The position numbers and the translations under genes were made by a program. A stretch of 55,026 bases of DNA. Origin: Chitinophaga pinensis. Lineage in GTDB: Bacteria; Bacteroidota; Bacteroidia; Flavobacteriales_D; Crocinitomicaceae. Under the pieces are notes generated by a model that was not told the origin of the DNA, ran no database searches, and saw only the letters and a program-made list of their open reading frames with translations. Shown here in pieces: positions 1 to 8,352 of this stretch. The stretch covers positions 1 through 55,026 of the forward strand of contig CAMAZP010000021.1 of assembly GCA_945863605.1 (NCBI GenBank), in the 5' to 3' direction. Numbering within the stretch: the first letter of the stretch is position 1; the number at the start of each line of letters is the position of its first letter.

Positions 1-2650
1 CAGATTGATTTGACGCTAGACATGTAGATACAAACCTGTAGTAGAAAGTACCTGCAAACAAAGATCCTGATTGATAAGTTGGTAAAGTTTCCCCAATAAT
101 AGGATTCCAAACTAAATTATTAGTTGAAACTTCCCATTGATTAGAAATTTGTAAAAAGTTATTCGTAAATCCGCTTGCTGTAACTATTGTATTATCATTA
201 GCACAAATTGATGCTTGACCTGCTAAAGCAGCAATAGGTGTATTTGGTGTTCCTGAACATGGGGGTTGTAATGTTGAACCTGTCGCTACAGGTGTCCAAG
301 TACTTAAATCCCCTCCTCCACAATTTGAGCGAATATATGCGTCATAAACTGTTAATGGAGTTAAACCTGTCAAGGAAATAGTACCAGTAGTACCGTTAAT
401 TATAGCAGGTTGATTAGTTAAAATAGTTCCAGTTCCTAGAGTAAACCCAGCTGGACCATATTCAATATCATAATTTGTTGCAGTTGCACAATTTAAAGGG
501 AAATCAAAATCTAATGAAAACGACCCTGCTGTACCAGCAACTGGAACTCCTGGTGCGGGGCAAGTTGGAGGAGCAACAATAGTAATCAAATAATCTTCTG
601 TTTCACCATAAGAATAATTAGTACATGGTGTTTGATTTATACCTGAAACAAAACTATTGTCTGATGATCTAACTCTCATTCGATGAACACCAGCAGGTGG
701 AGTACAACCCATTACTACATTAAAAGATGCTGTTCCGTTAACTGGAATTGCATTTGTAGTATATCCAATTCGTTCTGTAGCATTATCAAAAATACCATCA
801 TCGTTATAATCAATCCAAACAGCAACACTTTGAGCATAAGCAGCAGCCCCAACAATGCAAGTATATGTCGTACTTGGTTGTAAACTAGTTGTTAAAGCTG
901 GGTTTGTTGTATAATTAGAATACCCATTTAAGCCACATGTTGATCCTGTAACATTTGAAAGGGTATTAAGTGTTATTGAACCGATAACATCTCCAAAAGA
1001 GCAATTTGAAGTTGGAATACAGTATCCTAATACAAAACTTGAAGTTGCCCATGCACTGAAATCACCTGCACCACAATCAGTTCTTACATGTAAATAATAG
1101 GTTACATCTGTAAGTAAACCTGTTGAAGTTTCTGTAAGGTTAGTGGTAGCTGTACCAGACGCTGGTGGAGTTGCTGAAGTTGTAACAATCCATTCATAGC
1201 CAATTGGAGTTCCAGTTGATGGAGCAGTCCATGAATGTGTAGCCGATGTTAAAGAAAGTTGTGTGTTAGTTAAAGCTGTTGGCGCAAAACAAGTTGGAGC
1301 TGAAACAACATTAAATGTAAAATCAACATATTCTCCTCTAGATAGAGCTGAACATGGATTAGTAGGGTTTGAGTTATTATAATCAGTAACTACTCTCATT
1401 CTGTAAGCACCATTAGCTGTACCTAAAGGAACTGTAAAAGAACCTGTAGTAGAGGTAACATATCCTGTTGTGTTGTAAACACGTTCAGCAGTTTCAAAAA
1501 TTAAATTATTATTCCAATCAATCCAAACAGCAAAACCGCATGTTGGACCACCTGCCGTCATAGAAAGGTTTGTTGTTCCACCAATATAATTACTTGCACT
1601 TAAATTTGCAGATTGATTATTATAACCACCAGCTGTTCCTGAAGCTGCAGTGTAAGTAATGTTAGAAACACCCACTGTAGTACTAAAAGCACTCACCCAA
1701 GAAGCTTGACTTGTCGTTGAAGGTAAACAATAACCTGTGATAAAGTTGTTTGTTGGTGACCATGAATTACAAACAGGACCATCTGCTGCAACTTGAAAAT
1801 CATAGTTTGTATTGGATAGTAAACCAGTTATACTTGCATCAGGTGAAACATACGGATTACCTGGAGCTAAAGTCCAATTTAATGTTCCAGATACACGGTA
1901 TCTAAAGTTGTAACCTGTTGCTCCAACAAAAGTATTTGAGTTCAATGTAGCACTTGTTAGTGTAATATTACTAGCTGCCAAAGTAGTAGGTCCTGAACAA
2001 TTAGATGTTAAAGATACATCGTCAATAGCTATTGGAGGATTTGCACCACCTCCATTGTCATTTCTCCATTGAAAAACTAATCTAAATGTCTGACCTGCAT
2101 AAGCTGCAGGAATAGTAATGTTTGCTGTTGACCATGTTGCTGAATTAACATACCCAGCCGTTCCATTTCCAAGTAAAACACGACCTGTTGGCGCTGTTCC
2201 AGTTGTGGTTATTGCTGTAGTTAATGTTGGAAGTGTGTATGTTGTTGGTACTGCCCAAACTTGCATTCTATCATAACCTGTTTCTCCTATTCCAACCCAA
2301 CGGAATGAAAGAGATATTTGAGATTCTCCAGCTGGTATTGTGATGTCACGATAAATGTAACATAATTGAGTTACAGAATTCGTATAAGTATGCGTTGGAG
2401 AGGAAGAAAAAGCATCATTTGTTATGTATGCTGATTTATTTCCTGTAAATCCTGTTGTTGCTCCAGTAGAATTTACCCACACATTTGTATTTTGATTGTT
2501 TTGAACAGACCAACCATCTGCTGCAAATGTTGCTCCTTCAAAGCCACCATCTGTTGCTGGATTTATGATTATAGTTTGAGCTTTTAATATCCCAACTAAC
2601 CCTACAGAAAACAAAAGTGTCAATCTCAAAGTTTGTAAAAATTTTATCAT
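1..2650 (-). CDS. large T9SS-type secreted multidomain protein (anchor J-like, FN3, GEVED), 3' end outside window
   Basis: Reading leftward from an ATG at 2650, the frame stays open to the window edge (at least 883 codons), so the C-terminus is missing. It begins with a signal peptide (MIKFLQTLRLTLLFSVGLVG, then ILKA/QT). Residues ~25-210 resemble a choice-of-anchor J/cleaved-adhesin jelly roll, with repeated W and G and an IDDVSLTSNC end. Fibronectin type III-like segments follow, alternating with two GEVED-type domains (VWIDWNNN...GEYVDFTF and VWIDYNDDG...GETEDYLIT). The residues are mostly T, S, N and G, as in exported adhesins. Architecture and phylum suggest a T9SS sorting domain at the missing end; this is inference. 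Substrate unknown. Confidence 0.85.
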   Translation of the reverse strand, partial: MIKFLQTLRLTLLFSVGLVGILKAQTIIINPATDGGFEGATFAADGWSVQNNQNTNVWVNSTGATTGFTGNKSAYITNDAFSSSPTHTYTNSVTQLCYIYRDITIPAGESQISLSFRWVGIGETGYDRMQVWAVPTTYTLPTLTTAITTTGTAPTGRVLLGNGTAGYVNSATWSTANITIPAAYAGQTFRLVFQWRNDNGGGANPPIAIDDVSLTSNCSGPTTLAASNITLTSATLNSNTFVGATGYNFRYRVSGTLNWTLAPGNPYVSPDASITGLLSNTNYDFQVAADGPVCNSWSPTNNFITGYCLPSTTSQASWVSAFSTTVGVSNITYTAASGTAGGYNNQSANLSASNYIGGTTNLSMTAGGPTCGFAVWIDWNNNLIFETAERVYNTTGYVTSTTGSFTVPLGTANGAYRMRVVTDYNNSNPTNPCSALSRGEYVDFTFNVVSAPTCFAPTALTNTQLSLTSATHSWTAPSTGTPIGYEWIVTTSATPPASGTATTNLTETSTGLLTDVTYYLHVRTDCGAGDFSAWATSSFVLGYCIPTSNCSFGDVIGSITLNTLSNVTGSTCGLNGYSNYTTNPALTTSLQPSTTYTCIVGAAAYAQSVAVWIDYNDDGIFDNATERIGYTTNAIPVNGTASFNVVMGCTPPAGVHRMRVRSSDNSFVSGINQTPCTNYSYGETEDYLITIVAPPTCPAPGVPVAGTAGSFSLDFDFPLNCATATNYDIEYGPAGFTLGTGTILTNQPAIINGTTGTISLTGLTPLTVYDAYIRSNCGGGDLSTWTPVATGSTLQPPCSGTPNTPIAALAGQASICANDNTIVTASGFTNNFLQISNQWEVSTNNLVWNPIIGETLPTYQSGSLFAGTFYYRFVSTCLASNQS

Positions 2651-2670
2651 GATTTAATTTTTAATTTTTT

Positions 2671-2678
2671 CAAAAGTA
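2671..2678 (-). promoter_or_regulatory. -7 promoter box for the large surface protein
   Basis: On the minus strand this reads TACTTTTG, matching the Bacteroidota -7 consensus TAnnTTTG, 20 nt before the ATG at 2650. No convincing -33 TTTG at the ideal spacing was found. Confidence 0.5.
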
Positions 2679-2807
2679 CAATTTTTTTATAACAATTAAT
2701 TAACATGGCATAATATTTTCAAAACATTGGACTCTTTTATAATTTAAAATATTGTATTTACCATTTTGATTTGATTTTTCCAAGCATGATTTATAATTAC
2801 ATTTCGT

Positions 2808-2815
2808 TACTTTTG
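2808..2815 (+). promoter_or_regulatory. -7 promoter box for the SDR gene
   Basis: TACTTTTG fits TAnnTTTG, 30 nt before the ATG at 2846. No good -33 element was seen at 19-21 nt. Confidence 0.45.
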
Positions 2816-2845
2816 GCTTAACAAATTAATATCAATACTATTTTT

Positions 2846-3634
2846 ATGAATATTTCTCTTATAAATAAAACAGCACTCGTTTGTGGAAGCACGCAGGGAA
2901 TTGGAATGGCTACAGCTATTAAATTAGCAGATATGGGCGCCAATGTTATTCTTGTTGCTCGCAATGAGGAAAAAATGAAAGAAGTGAAGCAAAAGCTATC
3001 AACAACAAATGGTCAAATTCATGGATATTTAGTGTCTGATTTCACCCACCCAAATGCATTAAAAGAAATTATTACCACTTTCATAAACGCTGGAAATAAA
3101 ATCAATATTCTAATCAATAACACTGGTGGACCAAAAGGCGGACCTATTATTGATGCCACAACAGATGAGTTTATAAATACATTCAATCAACATTTAATTT
3201 GTAACCACATTTTAGTTCAAGCCATTTATCCAGGAATGATTGAATCAGGTTATGGTCGAATTATAAATGTTATTTCAACTTCTGTAAAACAACCACTTCC
3301 TAATTTAGGTGTTTCGAATACCATTCGTGGAGCAGTTGCAAGTTGGAGCAAAACCTTAGCTGGTGAACTTGGTCAGTATGGAATTACGGTTAACAATGTA
3401 CTTCCTGGCGCAACAAACACGATTCGTTTACAAGCAATTGCAGAAGCGAAATCGGCAAAAACGGGTGAGTCAGTTTCAGATATATTTGAGGAAATGGCTG
3501 GAGAATCTCCAATGAAACGTATTGCTGAACCAGAAGAAGTTGCAGCCGCGATTGCATTTTTAGCAAGTCCTGAAGCTTCTTATATTAATGGTATAAATGT
3601 TCCAGTTGATGGAGGAAGAACAAAGTCACTTTAA
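2846..3634 (+). CDS. SDR family oxidoreductase, divergent FabG-like subgroup
   Basis: 262 aa, the normal length for a classical short-chain dehydrogenase. The N-terminal Rossmann motif is GSTQGIG (TGxxxGIG-like) and the NNTGG element follows near residue 90, so NAD(P) binding is likely. After the Ser region (VISTSV) the canonical Tyr-x3-Lys is replaced by S157-N-T-I-R161, as in the 'BKR_like' SDR subgroup that departs from the usual catalytic tetrad. The C-terminal PVDGG is standard for SDRs. Substrate unknown. Monocistronic; its last 9 bp overlap the converging gene at 3626. Confidence 0.88.
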   Translation: MNISLINKTALVCGSTQGIGMATAIKLADMGANVILVARNEEKMKEVKQKLSTTNGQIHGYLVSDFTHPNALKEIITTFINAGNKINILINNTGGPKGGPIIDATTDEFINTFNQHLICNHILVQAIYPGMIESGYGRIINVISTSVKQPLPNLGVSNTIRGAVASWSKTLAGELGQYGITVNNVLPGATNTIRLQAIAEAKSAKTGESVSDIFEEMAGESPMKRIAEPEEVAAAIAFLASPEASYINGINVPVDGGRTKSL

Positions 3635-3946
3635 TTTTTTCTTTTCGTCTTCGTTAAATTTCATTTTCAAACGATAAGCCAATAATGCTGGAAATCCAAT
3701 TATTAAACAAAAAGCTAAAATATATCCTTCTTGTTTGAGGTAAAAATCAGCAACACCGACCATTTCTTCTTCTTCATATCCTAATCCTATAAAATAAGAT
3801 AAACTTAAAGGAGCATCTTGAACTATTTTTTGTGGACCATTTTCGAAAACAATTGCACCATTAAATAAATTAATAGGAAATAAAAATAAAGGTGTTGCGA
3901 TAAGAATGACTCCAAAAAAAAAGATGAATATTGGTTTTTTAAACAT
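3626..3946 (-). CDS. small two-TM membrane protein, unknown function
   Basis: 106 aa. Two hydrophobic segments (residues ~5-30 and ~72-92) flank a roughly 40-residue loop rich in acidic residues, and the tail is charged (DEKKKLK). It resembles the short hypothetical inner-membrane proteins common in Flavobacteriales; no family is recognised. A TAnnTTTG box ends only 4 nt upstream of the ATG, so it is probably transcribed with almost no leader. It is divergent from the glycosyltransferase (51 bp between starts) and overlaps the SDR stop by 9 bp. Confidence 0.7.
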   Translation of the reverse strand: MFKKPIFIFFFGVILIATPLFLFPINLFNGAIVFENGPQKIVQDAPLSLSYFIGLGYEEEEMVGVADFYLKQEGYILAFCLIIGFPALLAYRLKMKFNEDEKKKLK

Positions 3947-3950
3947 GCTG

Positions 3951-3958
3951 CAAAAATA
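3951..3958 (-). promoter_or_regulatory. -7 promoter box immediately before the 106-aa gene
   Basis: The minus strand reads TATTTTTG, then GCAG-less spacing of 4 nt (cagc) and the ATG at 3946. It fits TAnnTTTG exactly; the predicted transcript start falls on or next to the start codon. Confidence 0.5.
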
Positions 3959-3997
3959 CTAGAATTCAATAATTTCATAGCTTTAAAATTTAAGGAA

Positions 3998-5101
3998 ATG
4001 CGAATAGCTTATTTATGTGGAACAAATGGTTGGGGTGGTTTAGAAATGAATCAATTAAAAAATGCTGTTTGGATGCAAAACCGAGGACATTTTGTAAAGT
4101 TATATTGTTTGGAAAATTCACCTATTCATAAAGCAGCTGAAAATTCAGGTATTCCATTCTTCTATATTAAAAAACACAAAAATCATTACGACTTTTTGAG
4201 TGCTTTTAAGTTATTAGGTTATTTAAAGCAAGAACGAATAGAGCACTTAATCATTCGAGCGACCTTCGATATGAGTATTGCTGCTTCGATTTCCTTTTTA
4301 TCTGGACGAAAAATCAACGTTCATTTTTTTATGGAAATGGAATTTGGAGCACCCAAAAAACAGTTTTTCAGAACCTTACGTTATTCCTATTTTAACTCGT
4401 GGAATTGTCCTTTGGAATATTTGAAAAAACAAGTGCTTGAAAATGCCAACGTTTCAAGTCAAAAAATAAATGTAATTCCATCTGGTTTAGATTTTGGTTC
4501 GATAACAGAAAACACTAAAACTGAATCTAGAAATTTACTCCAACTACCAGACGATGAATTTCTATTTGGAATTGTAGGAAGAATTGACCCGAAAAAAGGA
4601 CAATTATACGCATTGAAGGCAACACAATTATTAAGTGAATATAAATTCAAACTTGTAATAGTTGGTGAAGAAACGCCGGATGCTCCAAGCAATTATCTAA
4701 GAGAAATTAAAGAGTTTATTGCACTCAATCAATTAGAACAAAAAATCATTTTTCTACCCTTTCAAAAAAATCCAATGGATGTTTTTAACGCTTTTGATTG
4801 GACGTTGATGACTTCAGATTCAGAAACGTTTGGAATGGTAACTATTGAATCTATGGCACAGGGAACTCCTGTTATTGGAAGTAATGCAGGTGGGACTAGT
4901 GAACTTTTGGATTTTGGAAATGCTGGCCTTTTATTTGAAACAAAAAATGAATTTTATTTAGCTGAAAAAATGAAACTAGCGCTTGAGAAAAAAACGCCAT
5001 TTGAACTAACAACTTTTCAAAATTCAATTTCAAAATTCAATAGGAATGATGTTTGTGAGAAGGTTGAAAAAATGCTAAAAAATATAATTGTTAACTCTTA
5101 A
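3998..5101 (+). CDS. glycosyltransferase family 4 (GT-B fold)
   Basis: 367 aa. The N-terminal GT-B half starts with MRIAYLCGTNGWGGLE, the Gly-rich acceptor loop of GT4 enzymes. The C-terminal half begins at IPSGLDF (~residue 162) and VGRIDPKKGQ (~194), and carries the donor-binding E-x7-E motif at E276/E284 (ETFGMVTIE), then GTPVIGSNAGGTSE. It is predicted to add a sugar from a nucleotide-sugar donor to a lipid or polysaccharide acceptor at the inner membrane face. No polysaccharide cluster surrounds it, so the product cannot be named. Confidence 0.9.
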   Translation: MRIAYLCGTNGWGGLEMNQLKNAVWMQNRGHFVKLYCLENSPIHKAAENSGIPFFYIKKHKNHYDFLSAFKLLGYLKQERIEHLIIRATFDMSIAASISFLSGRKINVHFFMEMEFGAPKKQFFRTLRYSYFNSWNCPLEYLKKQVLENANVSSQKINVIPSGLDFGSITENTKTESRNLLQLPDDEFLFGIVGRIDPKKGQLYALKATQLLSEYKFKLVIVGEETPDAPSNYLREIKEFIALNQLEQKIIFLPFQKNPMDVFNAFDWTLMTSDSETFGMVTIESMAQGTPVIGSNAGGTSELLDFGNAGLLFETKNEFYLAEKMKLALEKKTPFELTTFQNSISKFNRNDVCEKVEKMLKNIIVNS

Positions 5102-5143
5102 TTTTTAAACATTATTTAAGAACTATCAAGTTTTAAAAATGCG

Positions 5144-5151
5144 TAATTTTG
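5144..5151 (+). promoter_or_regulatory. -7 promoter box for the bacilliredoxin gene
   Basis: TAATTTTG matches TAnnTTTG, 19 nt before the ATG at 5171. Confidence 0.45.
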
Positions 5152-5170
5152 CATTCTAAAATATAAAAAT

Positions 5171-5584
5171 ATGTATCCAGCAGAATTAGTACAACCAATG
5201 AAAGAAGATCTTACGAATGTAGGATTTACTCAACTAACAAACGCTTCAGAAGTTGACGAAATGATTTCAAATACACAAGGAACTTTATTAATGGTCGTGA
5301 ACTCTGTTTGTGGTTGCGCGGCAGGAAATATGCGTCCAGGAGTAAAATTATCTGTTCAACACGTGAAATCACCTGATGGATTAGCTACTGTTTTTGCAGG
5401 AGTTGATACAGAAGCGGTTGCACAAGCGCGCAAGTATTTCTTGCCTTACCCTCCATCTTCGCCATCAATTGCTTTGTTCAAAGATGGTAAACTAGTTCAT
5501 TTCTTAGAGCGTCACCATATTGAAGGTGGAACAGCTCAAATGATTGCTGCTAATCTTGCTGCAGCTTACGACGAATTTTGTTAA
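5171..5584 (+). CDS. BrxA/BrxB family bacilliredoxin
   Basis: 137 aa, the full family length. The diagnostic Cys-Gly-Cys active site is at C47-G48-C49 in SVCGCAAGNMRPG, within a thioredoxin-like fold (PPSSPSIALFKDGKLVHFLERH). Bacilliredoxins remove bacillithiol from mixed disulfides on cytosolic proteins; whether this organism makes bacillithiol cannot be seen here. The next gene starts 1 nt after the stop, so the two thiol-redox proteins are probably co-transcribed. Confidence 0.93.
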   Translation: MYPAELVQPMKEDLTNVGFTQLTNASEVDEMISNTQGTLLMVVNSVCGCAAGNMRPGVKLSVQHVKSPDGLATVFAGVDTEAVAQARKYFLPYPPSSPSIALFKDGKLVHFLERHHIEGGTAQMIAANLAAAYDEFC

Positions 5585-5585
5585 A

Positions 5586-5903
5586 ATGAAACGCATTTAT
5601 CATTTAAGTACCTGCGACAATTGCAGAAAATTGATAAAAGCATTCAACCCAAGTGCTGATTTCGAGTTGGTGGATATTAAAACCAACTCGATTGATGCGC
5701 CTACTTTGGATTTTTTGAAAGAAAAAGTAGGTTCCTATGAAGCTTTGTTTTCCAGAAGAGCCATCAAATACAAAAGTCTTGGATTAAAAGACAAAAACCT
5801 CAGCGAAGATGACTTTCGCAAACTTATTCTAGAAGAATATACCTTTCTTAAACGTCCCGTTTTGATTGATGGGGATAAGATTGTAGTAGGCGGATTGGGA
5901 TAA
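5586..5903 (+). CDS. ArsC/Spx-like thioredoxin-fold protein (arsenate reductase family)
   Basis: 105 aa from the ATG at 5586. A longer in-frame start at 5544 would lie inside the bacilliredoxin gene and is unlikely. The N-terminus MKRIYHLSTCDNCRKLIKAF has a CxxC (C10, C13) where arsenate reductases have their nucleophile. KRPVLIDGDKIVVG near the end fits the ArsC cis-Pro and strand region. Members are arsenate reductases, Spx regulators or YffB-like proteins of unknown role. There are no arsenic genes nearby, so a general thiol-redox role is more likely. Confidence 0.85.
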   Translation: MKRIYHLSTCDNCRKLIKAFNPSADFELVDIKTNSIDAPTLDFLKEKVGSYEALFSRRAIKYKSLGLKDKNLSEDDFRKLILEEYTFLKRPVLIDGDKIVVGGLG

Positions 5904-6056
5904 AAAATAAACAGTTAATATTGAAGAATAACATTGATTTATTCTTAGTTTAACTTTTAGAAATTCAAGTTAAAATCGTTAAAATAACAAATATTTCCTG
6001 CTACAATTTTTAGCGAAATTTTTTCGGCCTTGAATTTCTTGGTTTTAGCTACTGAA

Positions 6057-6114
6057 CTGAAACTGTTTATTTTTAGAATTTCTGTAAGAACATTCTTAAA
6101 AATTTCAGTTTCAG
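6057..6114. repeat. long imperfect inverted repeat
   Basis: Outer arms CTGAAACTG (6057-6065) and CAGTTTCAG (6106-6114) are perfect complements. Inside, ATTTTTAGAAT and ATTCTTAAAAAT pair with one bulge around a roughly 12-nt loop, so the whole folds as one ~58-nt hairpin. Confidence 0.7.
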
Positions 6115-6127
6115 AAAGGAGTTAAAA

Positions 6128-6176
6128 TTGTTCGCAACGAGTTGTAAGCACTTATATAACAATGATTTGCGAACAA
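6128..6176. repeat. 10-bp perfect inverted repeat with 29-nt loop
   Basis: TTGTTCGCAA (6128-6137) and TTGCGAACAA (6167-6176) are exact reverse complements. Confidence 0.7.
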
Positions 6177-6202
6177 AAATAAATTCAGAGCCTTGATTTT
6201 TG

Positions 6203-6226
6203 ATTCTTTTGATCAAGCAAAAGAAT
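6203..6226. repeat. 9-bp perfect inverted repeat with 6-nt loop
   Basis: ATTCTTTTG (6203-6211) and CAAAAGAAT (6218-6226) flank ATCAAG. The surrounding CCTTGATTTTTGATTC is like intergenic repeats I recall from other Flavobacteriales genomes; not checked. Confidence 0.65.
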
Positions 6227-6296
6227 GGCAAAAAACTTTAATAAAACTTAGTTGTAAATAGGTAAAATTCAATTAATTAATTCAGAAAAAACTAAT

Positions 6297-6304
6297 TACC
6301 TTCG
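6297..6304 (+). promoter_or_regulatory. possible -7 box just before the histidine kinase
   Basis: TACCTTCG differs by one base from TAnnTTTG. It lies 7 nt before the ATG at 6312, so the mRNA would be nearly leaderless. Confidence 0.35.
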
Positions 6305-6311
6305 TACCTCT

Positions 6312-7832
6312 ATGGACATCTATTCTTCCAAACAACGCTGGAAAATCGCACTGATTTTAATTTCATTGCTAATCATTGGTACATCGCTGTTTGTGTCTAA
6401 TTCGATGGTTTCAAAAATTGCTGAACGCGAACGCGACAAAGCCAAACAATGGGCAGACGCTATCAAGAAAAAAGTGGAATTAGTGAAGTTAACGACACAG
6501 ATTTTTACTGCACTTCGAGAAAAAGAACGCGAAAAAATCCAAACAGTGGTTGATGCGCAATTAACGATTCTAAATCCATCTGATTTATCGCTGAATCAAG
6601 ACATTGACTTTGCCTTAAAAATCATAGAATCCAATAAAGATATTCCTGTTATTCTCTTGAATGACGACGGAACACTTTCTCAACATCGGAATCTCCCAAA
6701 AAGCACAACAAATGACTCCATTCCAAGCGATTATGAAATCGTTTCATTAGCATCCGTTTGGAAAAAGGAAGGACGGTTTTTTACGATTACGGTTTTTGGT
6801 GATATGAAAATGGATTTTGTCTTTGGTGTTTCGAGTGAATTATTGCGTTTAGAACACGAAAGCGACTCTTTGATAAAATCGTTTAACAAAGAATTGATTA
6901 CCAATAAAACACTGATTCCTGTTTTGTTAATGGATCAAAACAATGAAAAAGTAGAAGCAACAAACCTTCCTAAAAATCAAATTTCAAAGGGAAATCTTTC
7001 CAAAACAATCGCAAGCTTTAAAGCACAAAATGAACCAATTCTAATTAATTTTGGTACAGGAGAAAAAACCTTGTATTTCAGCGATAGTCCTGAGATCAAG
7101 CAATTAATTTGGTATCCATACATTCAATTTGGGGTGATGGGTTTGGTGGTAATCGTTGGATATCTGATGTTTTCCACTTTCAGAAAAGCAGAGCAAAATC
7201 AAGTGTGGGCTGGGATGGCTAAAGAAACAGCACATCAATTGGGAACTCCTCTATCCTCTTTAATGGCTTGGCTATCTTATTTGGAATCAAACAATACGGA
7301 TCCGATGATTGTCAACGAAATGCAAAAAGATCTGGACCGATTAGAAAAAATCACTGACCGCTTCTCTAAAATAGGTTCAGGCGCAAAATTGGTTAATGAA
7401 GATTTAGTGGTGACAATCGGAAACAACCTAGAATATTTGCGCGCTCGTCTTTCTGATAAAGTAAAAATCGTGTTTAAAGTTGTGGACGAAGAGCCGATAA
7501 TTGTACCTCATAATTCATCTTTAATTGAATGGGTGGTAGAAAACATTTGTAAAAATGCCGTCGATGCAATGGGTGGAAAAGGAAATTTGACCATTGAAAT
7601 GAAAAAAGTGCAAGAATGGGTTCACATCGACATTAGCGATACAGGGAAAGGGTTGATTCCTAAACAATTCAAAACGATTTTTCAACCCGGATTTTCAACT
7701 AAAAAACGTGGATGGGGCTTGGGTTTAACACTTGTGAAACGAATCGTTGAAGAATACCACAAAGGAAAAGTTTTTGTGATGAAATCAGAGATTGATAAAG
7801 GCACAACTTTTAGAATTAGTATTCCATTATGA
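6312..7832 (+). CDS. membrane sensor histidine kinase
   Basis: 506 aa. TM1 is at residues ~13-30 and TM2 at ~273-290, framing a periplasmic sensor domain of about 240 residues with no recognised signature. The HisKA dimerisation helix has phospho-acceptor H308 in ETAHQLGTPLSSL, a variant typical of Bacteroidota kinases. The HATPase domain shows the N box (ENICKNAVDAM), G1 (DTGKGL) and G2 (GWGLGLTLVKRIVEEY). No response regulator lies next to it, so it is an orphan here. A TACCTTCG box ends 7 nt before the ATG. Confidence 0.93.
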   Translation: MDIYSSKQRWKIALILISLLIIGTSLFVSNSMVSKIAERERDKAKQWADAIKKKVELVKLTTQIFTALREKEREKIQTVVDAQLTILNPSDLSLNQDIDFALKIIESNKDIPVILLNDDGTLSQHRNLPKSTTNDSIPSDYEIVSLASVWKKEGRFFTITVFGDMKMDFVFGVSSELLRLEHESDSLIKSFNKELITNKTLIPVLLMDQNNEKVEATNLPKNQISKGNLSKTIASFKAQNEPILINFGTGEKTLYFSDSPEIKQLIWYPYIQFGVMGLVVIVGYLMFSTFRKAEQNQVWAGMAKETAHQLGTPLSSLMAWLSYLESNNTDPMIVNEMQKDLDRLEKITDRFSKIGSGAKLVNEDLVVTIGNNLEYLRARLSDKVKIVFKVVDEEPIIVPHNSSLIEWVVENICKNAVDAMGGKGNLTIEMKKVQEWVHIDISDTGKGLIPKQFKTIFQPGFSTKKRGWGLGLTLVKRIVEEYHKGKVFVMKSEIDKGTTFRISIPL

Positions 7833-7854
7833 TTTATCTTACGGATATTTAATT

Positions 7855-8352
7855 TTAAAAATCGCGATTTATCCAGTGTGGATCGTTGTGATTTTCTTCG
7901 ATTTTATCTTTAATGATTTGGATACTTTTAGCTAAAATAAAGATGTCTTGAGATCCATTTTTTTGTAGCCACAACCAACTTTCATCTTCGTGATCAACTG
8001 CTTTAGCAATGTGGTATAATGTCTCAAAATTATTTTGTAATAACCAATGTCCAGCAGCTTTATTTCCCTCAGCTGCATTAATCATAGCCATCAAATGCGG
8101 ATAACCGTTTTCCATCAACCAATCGCGAGGTTTGTCTTGTAAATAAATAGCTAAAACTCCTCCGTATAATTCGCGATAACCGTTGAGATTTAACCAATCT
8201 TGTAATTTTTCATCCCCTTCAATCGCTTTTGCCCAAGCCAAAATCACCATTGACGAGTAATTCATCGGCTTCATAACAACTTCAGAAAAAGGGATTACTT
8301 CCTTTGAATCTGACTTAGTTTCTTTGTCTTTCTTTTTAAAAATATTCCACAT
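7855..8352 (-). CDS. uncharacterised protein with WLxxNG-like repeats
   Basis: 165 aa, soluble, no signal peptide, charged N-terminus (KKKDKETKSDSKE). From ~residue 48 a motif recurs about every 30-35 residues: DWLNLNGYRELYG, DWLMENGYPHLMA, HWLLQNNFETLYH, LWLQKNGSQDIF. This is a W-L-x2-N-G/N helical repeat, suggesting an alpha-solenoid of four units. I recognise no named family. Its ATG shares one base with the stop of the upstream SpmAB-like gene (TGATG), so the two are translationally coupled and probably act together. Confidence 0.75.
   Translation of the reverse strand: MWNIFKKKDKETKSDSKEVIPFSEVVMKPMNYSSMVILAWAKAIEGDEKLQDWLNLNGYRELYGGVLAIYLQDKPRDWLMENGYPHLMAMINAAEGNKAAGHWLLQNNFETLYHIAKAVDHEDESWLWLQKNGSQDIFILAKSIQIIKDKIEENHNDPHWINRDF

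Larger units (their letters stand above)
5904..6311 (+). other. 408-bp intergenic region with three inverted repeats
   Basis: No coding frame is credible here. The stretch holds three inverted repeats in a row (6057-6114, 6128-6176, 6203-6226), listed separately, plus two related segments beginning CCTTGA (about 6028 and 6190). This looks like a dispersed or mobile repeat remnant, or a structured RNA; inference only. Confidence 0.5.

Noticed and set aside
683..883. 66-aa plus-strand frame within the large surface gene
   Set aside because: Composition (many S, N, C, no family features) and full antisense overlap with a clear reading frame mark it as a shadow.
6312..8352. Two-component system formed by the kinase and the next gene
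   Set aside because: The next gene is on the other strand and has no receiver or DNA-binding domain.
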